Under the pieces are notes generated by a model, which worked only from the letters and a program-made list of their open reading frames with translations, ran no database searches and was not told the origin of the DNA. A stretch of DNA of 64,000 bases from Bacillota bacterium. GTDB lineage: Bacteria; Bacillota; Bacilli; Paenibacillales; Paenibacillaceae. The position numbers and the translations under genes are program-made. Positions 60,831-64,000 of this stretch are shown one piece after another. The stretch spans positions 33,888-97,887 of the forward strand of contig JAEWAQ010000010.1 in the NCBI GenBank assembly GCA_023391635.1, in the 5' to 3' direction. The first letter of the stretch is position 1. Each line of letters opens with the position of its first letter.

Positions 60831-61172
60831 CTATGCCTTTTTCACGAACTCGGATTTTAATTTCATCGCGCCGAAGCCATCGATTTTGCAATCGATATTG
60901 TGATCCCCTTCGACCAAACGAATATTCCTTACTTTAGTTCCGATTTTGAGGACGGATGAGCTACCTTTTACTTTAAGGTCTTTGATGATAGTTACCGAGT
61001 CCCCATCACTTAACAGATTGCCATGTGCATCCTTGACAACCACAGCAGCCTCGCTATTTTCAGCACCGGATGCTGAGGTCCATTCATGACCACATTCTGG
61101 ACAAATAAACAAGCCGCCGTTCTCGTACGTGTATTCCGAGTTGCACTGCGGACAATTAGGTAGATGAGACAT
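60831..61172 (-). CDS. yjdM: Zinc-ribbon protein of the PhnA/YjdM family
   Basis: A 113-residue protein. The N-terminal zinc ribbon is CPQC and CPEC (about 8-29), and the C-terminal domain contains VVKDAHGNLLSDGDSVTIIK and KVKGSSSVLKIGTKVRNIRL, which is the PhnA/YjdM signature. AAGGAG lies before the ATG and TATAAT at 61224-61219. Despite the PhnA name, a role in phosphonate metabolism is doubtful for this family. It stands alone. Confidence 0.92.
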   Translation of the reverse strand: MSHLPNCPQCNSEYTYENGGLFICPECGHEWTSASGAENSEAAVVVKDAHGNLLSDGDSVTIIKDLKVKGSSSVLKIGTKVRNIRLVEGDHNIDCKIDGFGAMKLKSEFVKKA

Positions 61173-61277
61173 TGCTTTCTCCTTTAGCTGTGTCTTGAAG
61201 TTTCGTCAACATATGCCCATTATAACAAATACCCAGCCAACCCACCAGGCATCCGAGTTTAGCCGAGGCTGGCTTCA

Positions 61278-61519
61278 TCAAAATAACCCCTGGCTGACCG
61301 TTTCATTATCCGATCCGCTAAGGTGTGCCGCCCAAGTACCCATCATAGCTGATGCGAGCGCTACGATTCTTAATTGCCATGATGCCATACCTATGGCTAC
61401 AAGAATGATGAGTCCTGTGATGGTATTCTCAATCAATAAAACCTGAGAGATTCCCTTTAGGGATGCTGACAGGAACCTATAAAAAGTGCCTTCTTTCCAT
61501 AAACGGCTCGCTTCATTTC
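61278..61519 (-). pseudogene. Truncated, frameshifted urea transporter (UT/Yut family) fragment
   Basis: The minus strand encodes GTFYRFLSASLKGISQ directly followed by VLLIENTITGLIILVAIG and, further on, SDNETVSQGLF then TGA. This is the N-terminal part of a urea transporter (GISQV...N..TGL, QGLFGFN-like). It ends right after QGLF, where a full protein would continue for some 200 residues. An ATG (61495) with AAGGAGGG further upstream starts MKRAVYGKKALF in a different frame, so a frameshift also broke the start. No rest of the gene is present nearby. Confidence 0.6.
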
Positions 61520-61579
61520 CTTGAATAAGGATCCCTCCTTGCCAGATCGCTTCACACTATATCGTATACTTTTCAAAAA

Positions 61580-61646
61580 CTGAAAAGCTAAAAAGAGCCG
61601 CAACAGCCTACCCACCGGCAAACTGTCACAGCCCTCTCACCCATCT
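61580..61646 (-). terminator. Repeat-family terminator, copy B
   Basis: Minus strand AGAGGGCTGTGACAG, loop, CTGTTGCGGCTCTTTTTAG: the same hairpin as copies A and C, here with a good T tract. It lies between the metallophosphoesterase fragment and the urea transporter fragment. Confidence 0.6.
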
Positions 61647-61659
61647 TATGATTTATCCC

Positions 61660-61905
61660 CTACTTCATCCACATCTGCTGACGGTCCGATTTAGCGTCAC
61701 GTTCATTTTCAGGTTTTTCGCGCTGAGCACGAACGGCTTGCGGATCGTCGATGCCTTGGCTCGAGTGCAAGTCGCCGGTCAAGACGACAAGGTCCGGTTT
61801 TTCGGTATCGATGATGCTATAGCTAAACAATGGAATAAAGGCATTCCACGGAAAACAATCGATGATGCCTTTGCAGAAATGAATGCAACTGCTCATGAGT
61901 TGCAC
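61660..61905 (-). pseudogene. Metallophosphoesterase gene fragment
   Basis: The minus-strand frame contains SIIDTEKPDLVVLTGDLHSS followed by QGIDDP, which matches the second metal-binding strand region (PDLVVLTGD) of calcineurin-like phosphoesterases. The preceding DxH strand and all later His motifs are missing, and the frame ends soon after (QQMWMK). The 27 residues above SIID look like unrelated sequence. The plus-strand frame over the same bases is longer but shows no family features. Confidence 0.45.
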
Positions 61906-61971
61906 ATGCTATTATCCCCACGACCCAAACGTCCCCCGATTGCGGCTTTAAAAGCACGAGAAGATCTTCGC

Positions 61972-62054
61972 GCGAGCTGTTGAACGAAAAGCCCAAAGAG
62001 GGCTACAACAGGTCATTTTATCCTAACCCGTCAAAGCCCTCGGACCCGCGTCCG
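61972..62054 (-). terminator. Repeat-family terminator, copy C
   Basis: Minus strand GAGGGCTTTGACGGGT, loop, ACCTGTTGTAGCCCTCTTTGGG. The outer GAGGGCT/AGCCCTC stem is perfect. It lies 55 bases after the DUF2935-type gene and matches copy A along 83 bases, including the flanks (GAGCTGTTGAACGA and CCCGCGTCCG). Confidence 0.65.
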
Positions 62055-62109
62055 ACGCGGTCTTCGAGTTTTACACTTCCCCCATGGCCACCGAATTGTC
62101 GCAGTTATC

Positions 62110-62886
62110 CTACAAAATAACCTGATCCTCCAGGTTTCTCCATAAATGGTGAGCCTCCCTAGCGATATGCTCCAACAGATTTGGGGGTGAAGTTGTAACA
62201 GCAGCACATCGTTTAATTAGATCGTCTAATTCCAATTTAAACATTTCAAGGGCTTTAGCCTCCTTGATCACCATTTGGTTAAAGCTGTTTAAAAACGGTG
62301 GTACCGTTTCCTTACGTTGCCGACGTATCATCGTTCTGAGTGCATTGGCTTGGAGAAACAGGTTTTCGAATTTTTTGGTCATGTTTCTTACCTGATCATG
62401 AAGTTCATAATTGGATGTATCTAAATAATGACTGATATAGCTAAGATGATCCGCCATTTGTCTTAACCAAAAATAATTTTCATGTAAGGTTGCCTCAGTT
62501 GGTGAAACCCGCTGTCCGGTTTGAAGTAATTTGAAGACCGAGACGGTCTCTTCTGCTTCTCGGATCATGTGATCGAGAAGCGACTGTGGAGTTGAAATTA
62601 TGACTTCACAGTGTAATGATTTATCCAACGTATGGGAGAGTAAACTATGAAATTCACGCGTTGCGTGTTGAGCTTCATTAATCAAATTTGCGGGGTCAGC
62701 TGTTTTTGAGTTGGCCTTCTCAAATATCGTTCCCAGACGTTGAACCATAACCTGGTTTGCACGGGCTAGTTCCATTTCATGATGACTTATTTCTCTGTCA
62801 AAAAATCGGCCGTGTTCATAATTATTTTGCACCCAAAAGGATATGATGCCATAGATGTCTCTTTCATAATGATCCGTGTAGGGCAT
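62110..62886 (-). CDS. DUF2935-family protein
   Basis: A soluble helical protein of 258 residues made of two related halves. FWVQNNYEHGRFFDREI near residue 15 and ENYFWLRQMADHLSYISHYL near residue 130 are the equivalent first helices, each with the Glu/His pattern of the DUF2935 four-helix bundles that are thought to bind metal. AGAGGTGG precedes ATG 62886; an extension to 62943 adds an unlikely leader. Such proteins are common in spore-formers and their function is not known. Confidence 0.82.
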   Translation of the reverse strand: MPYTDHYERDIYGIISFWVQNNYEHGRFFDREISHHEMELARANQVMVQRLGTIFEKANSKTADPANLINEAQHATREFHSLLSHTLDKSLHCEVIISTPQSLLDHMIREAEETVSVFKLLQTGQRVSPTEATLHENYFWLRQMADHLSYISHYLDTSNYELHDQVRNMTKKFENLFLQANALRTMIRRQRKETVPPFLNSFNQMVIKEAKALEMFKLELDDLIKRCAAVTTSPPNLLEHIAREAHHLWRNLEDQVIL

Positions 62887-62968
62887 AGCTCCACCTCTTT
62901 CTTGGTAAGTTGCTGCCCCTAAGAACAGACAGCTTATTCTCACGTGCGTATAAGAAGTATCTACCTAT

Positions 62969-63384
62969 ATGGTTATGCCGGACATTTGGTACCTATGCTT
63001 CTTTCCCCAACTTCCTACCTGCAAGTTATTGAACGCAAAGCCAACAAAGGACCATCCTGTATTTGCCTCAAATATCGTTATTCCAAGGAATTCCCAACCA
63101 AACCGGGTAGATTTGGTAGCAACCATCGGTGTTCGAGGTGTCACTGGCATTGCGCAAATTCTGTTTAGAGTCTTCCGCGATGGAAGAGAAATCTTCAACA
63201 CACAACAGGGTATCGAATCTGCCGGTTCTGAACAAAATTATGCAGTTACGTTCCAAGCGAAAGATAGGAATGTAAGATGGGCACCCATGTTTACACAGTC
63301 ACCGCAGAAAACCGTACTGCAAATACAAGAGCTGATGTTGTCGGGCCTATTTCGTTTAGTGGATCAGCCGTTAAAACGAGATAA
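62969..63384 (+). pseudogene. Frameshifted small protein gene, possibly spore-surface-like
   Basis: Frame one (62969 to about 63270) encodes ASNIVIPRNSQPNRVDLVAT then IGVRGVTGIAQILFRVFRDG, EIFNTQQGIESAGSEQNYAV. From about 63277 the homologous sequence continues in another frame: GTHVYTVTAENRTANTRADV, VGPISFSGSAVK, with TAA at 63382. A single-base indel near 63265-63280 separates them. I associate this pattern with small spore-surface proteins of bacilli, but not firmly. No SD precedes ATG 62969, so the 5' end may also be lost. Confidence 0.6.
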
Positions 63385-63408
63385 AAGAATGGGTTTGTTG
63401 AAAAGTAA

Positions 63409-63447
63409 AAAGCAACTCATGCCTCATTAGAGCATGGGTTGCTTTTC
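63409..63447 (+). terminator. Terminator after the frameshifted gene
   Basis: AAAGCAACTCATGC and GCATGGGTTGCTTT form a 14-bp stem with one G-T pair, ending in TTTTCT, 25 bases after the TAA. The intact terminator suggests the gene decayed recently. Confidence 0.75.
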
Positions 63448-63553
63448 TATAGCCGGCTGTTCGAATGGCATCTTGATTTCCGTAGCTACTGCAACTAGTT
63501 TCTTTCGCCGCCTGACCCGACTAGCCTATTCATCTCTTGCACTTTTTCGCATT

Positions 63554-64000
63554 TTAAGGTATCAGCAGGCGGTCGAGTCCGATAGCACTGATCAGCATAC
63601 GTTCTTTCTTATTTTCGAGCATCTGCCGGGTCCAATCCACGAAGCCGCCATCGCCAACGTTGTACTCGCGTCCACCAATCGTTGTTATGATCGTAAATTG
63701 CAGTCCTTTGTAGTAGGCATCGTCAGAAGCTGCTGTGTTGGCTTTAACCGTCATATCAGGCGCTTGCTCCCCGATGTGCCGAACGATCCGCTCAATCAGC
63801 CCCTCGCTGTCGGTGTATCCGCCTCGTGCATTAATTAATATTTCGATTTCTGAGCAATATGAAGGGCGATTAGATTGGTCACGTCCGCGACAACCTCTGT
63901 TCCCCGGAGCGCGGAAATGACTTTGTTCTGATCGGCCGGCGCAACGACCGAGCACGAGCCAAGCGGAGCTACAGGCGACAACTGGATTGGCGTATACTTA
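63554..64000 (-). pseudogene. Broken gene of unknown function running off the right edge
   Basis: From the edge inward the minus strand encodes KYTPIQLSPVAPLGSCSVVA then PADQNKVISALRGTEVVADV in one frame, which stops at TAA near 63837. The remainder lies in another frame: ARGGYTDSEGLIERIVRHIG, YYKGLQFTIITTIGGREYNV, GDGGFVDWTRQMLENKKERM, LISAIGLDRLL, to the stop at 63554. Both parts look like real protein and the DGGFVDW core is distinctive, but I cannot name the family. A frameshift, perhaps with a deletion, lies near 63835-63850. Confidence 0.55.

Noticed and set aside
61195..61446. An 83-codon plus-strand frame
   Set aside because: The minus strand over the same bases encodes urea transporter sequence; the plus frame has no SD.
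61648..61983. A 111-codon plus-strand frame
   Set aside because: The opposite strand carries the recognisable phosphoesterase motif PDLVVLTGD; the plus frame shows no family and runs into repeat copy C.
60644..62054. Insertion-sequence ends
   Set aside because: The repeated units are hairpins in one orientation behind genes, with no transposase and no inverted terminal pair.
63022..63050. A possible fourth copy of the repeat flank (GCAAGTTATTGAACGC)
   Set aside because: Similarity to copies A and C is only about 60% over 30 bases and it lacks the hairpin.

Overview
The window is chromosomal DNA of a spore-forming, Gram-positive Paenibacillaceae-type bacterium (Paenibacillus or Cohnella-like). 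The evidence is indirect but consistent: several lipoprotein-based sugar ABC importers of the LplABC/YtcPQ type, a YesM/YesN two-component pair, SLH-domain surface proteins, purine-rich AGGAGG ribosome binding sites, a class Ib ribonucleotide reductase under a B12 riboswitch, and a frameshifted relative of what may be a spore-surface protein. Both window edges cut genes.

Layout. (1) 1-5.9 kb, minus strand: an alpha-glucan operon, in transcription order lacI-type repressor, GH13 neopullulanase-like enzyme, lipoprotein sugar binder and two MalF/MalG-type permeases, with two LacI-type operator palindromes in front. (2) 6-9 kb, minus: a two-gene ABC exporter (ATPase plus large EcsB-like membrane protein) followed by an NAD(P)-binding oxidoreductase. 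(3) 9.1-16.5 kb, minus: YesN/YesM regulatory pair, then a separate binding-protein/two-permease oligosaccharide importer. (4) 16.7-18.9 kb, plus: SLH surface protein with duplicated Ig-like repeats. (5) 19-23 kb, plus: nrdHIEF with candidate NrdR boxes, a good promoter, a cobalamin riboswitch and an intrinsic terminator before nrdH. (6) 23-25.7 kb: MFS efflux protein, a small remnant of a FecCD permease gene, and an unknown membrane protein.

(7) 25.7-40.1 kb, minus, is the most distinctive region. It is a nine-gene glycan-utilisation locus. In transcription order it reads GH9-like enzyme, two LplB/LplC-type permeases, lipoprotein binder, GH116 enzyme, LacI regulator, AraC regulator, GH172 (DUF2961) enzyme and a second GH116 enzyme. 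A tenth gene (40.3-42.4 kb), an unassigned cytoplasmic protein that may be an alpha/alpha-barrel glycosidase, lies upstream with its own promoter, an inverted repeat over the -35 region and a terminator. No secreted depolymerase is visible, so the locus looks built to import an oligosaccharide and dismantle it inside the cell. Its substrate cannot be read from the sequence.

(8) 42.6-45.8 kb, plus: a Fur-controlled siderophore uptake pair (lipoprotein binder plus a fused double FecCD permease) without its ATPase. (9) 45.9-54.3 kb: small housekeeping and regulatory genes, including a P-loop kinase-like protein, an HD-like/CHAP-like fusion protein, a GNAT acetyltransferase, a TetR regulator with alpha/beta hydrolase (both with matching palindromic operators), an orphan histidine kinase, and a second TetR regulator divergent from a DUF4386-type membrane protein and a quinone-oxidoreductase-like enzyme. 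(10) 54.4-57.1 kb: a kelch-repeat SLH surface protein. (11) 57.2-60.5 kb, minus: a MacAB/YknXYZ-type efflux operon. (12) 60.5-64 kb: an eroded zone with two intact genes (phnA/yjdM-like and DUF2935-like), four gene fragments or frameshifted genes, and three copies of one repeated terminator hairpin.

No rRNA, tRNA, CRISPR array, intact insertion sequence or prophage was recognised.
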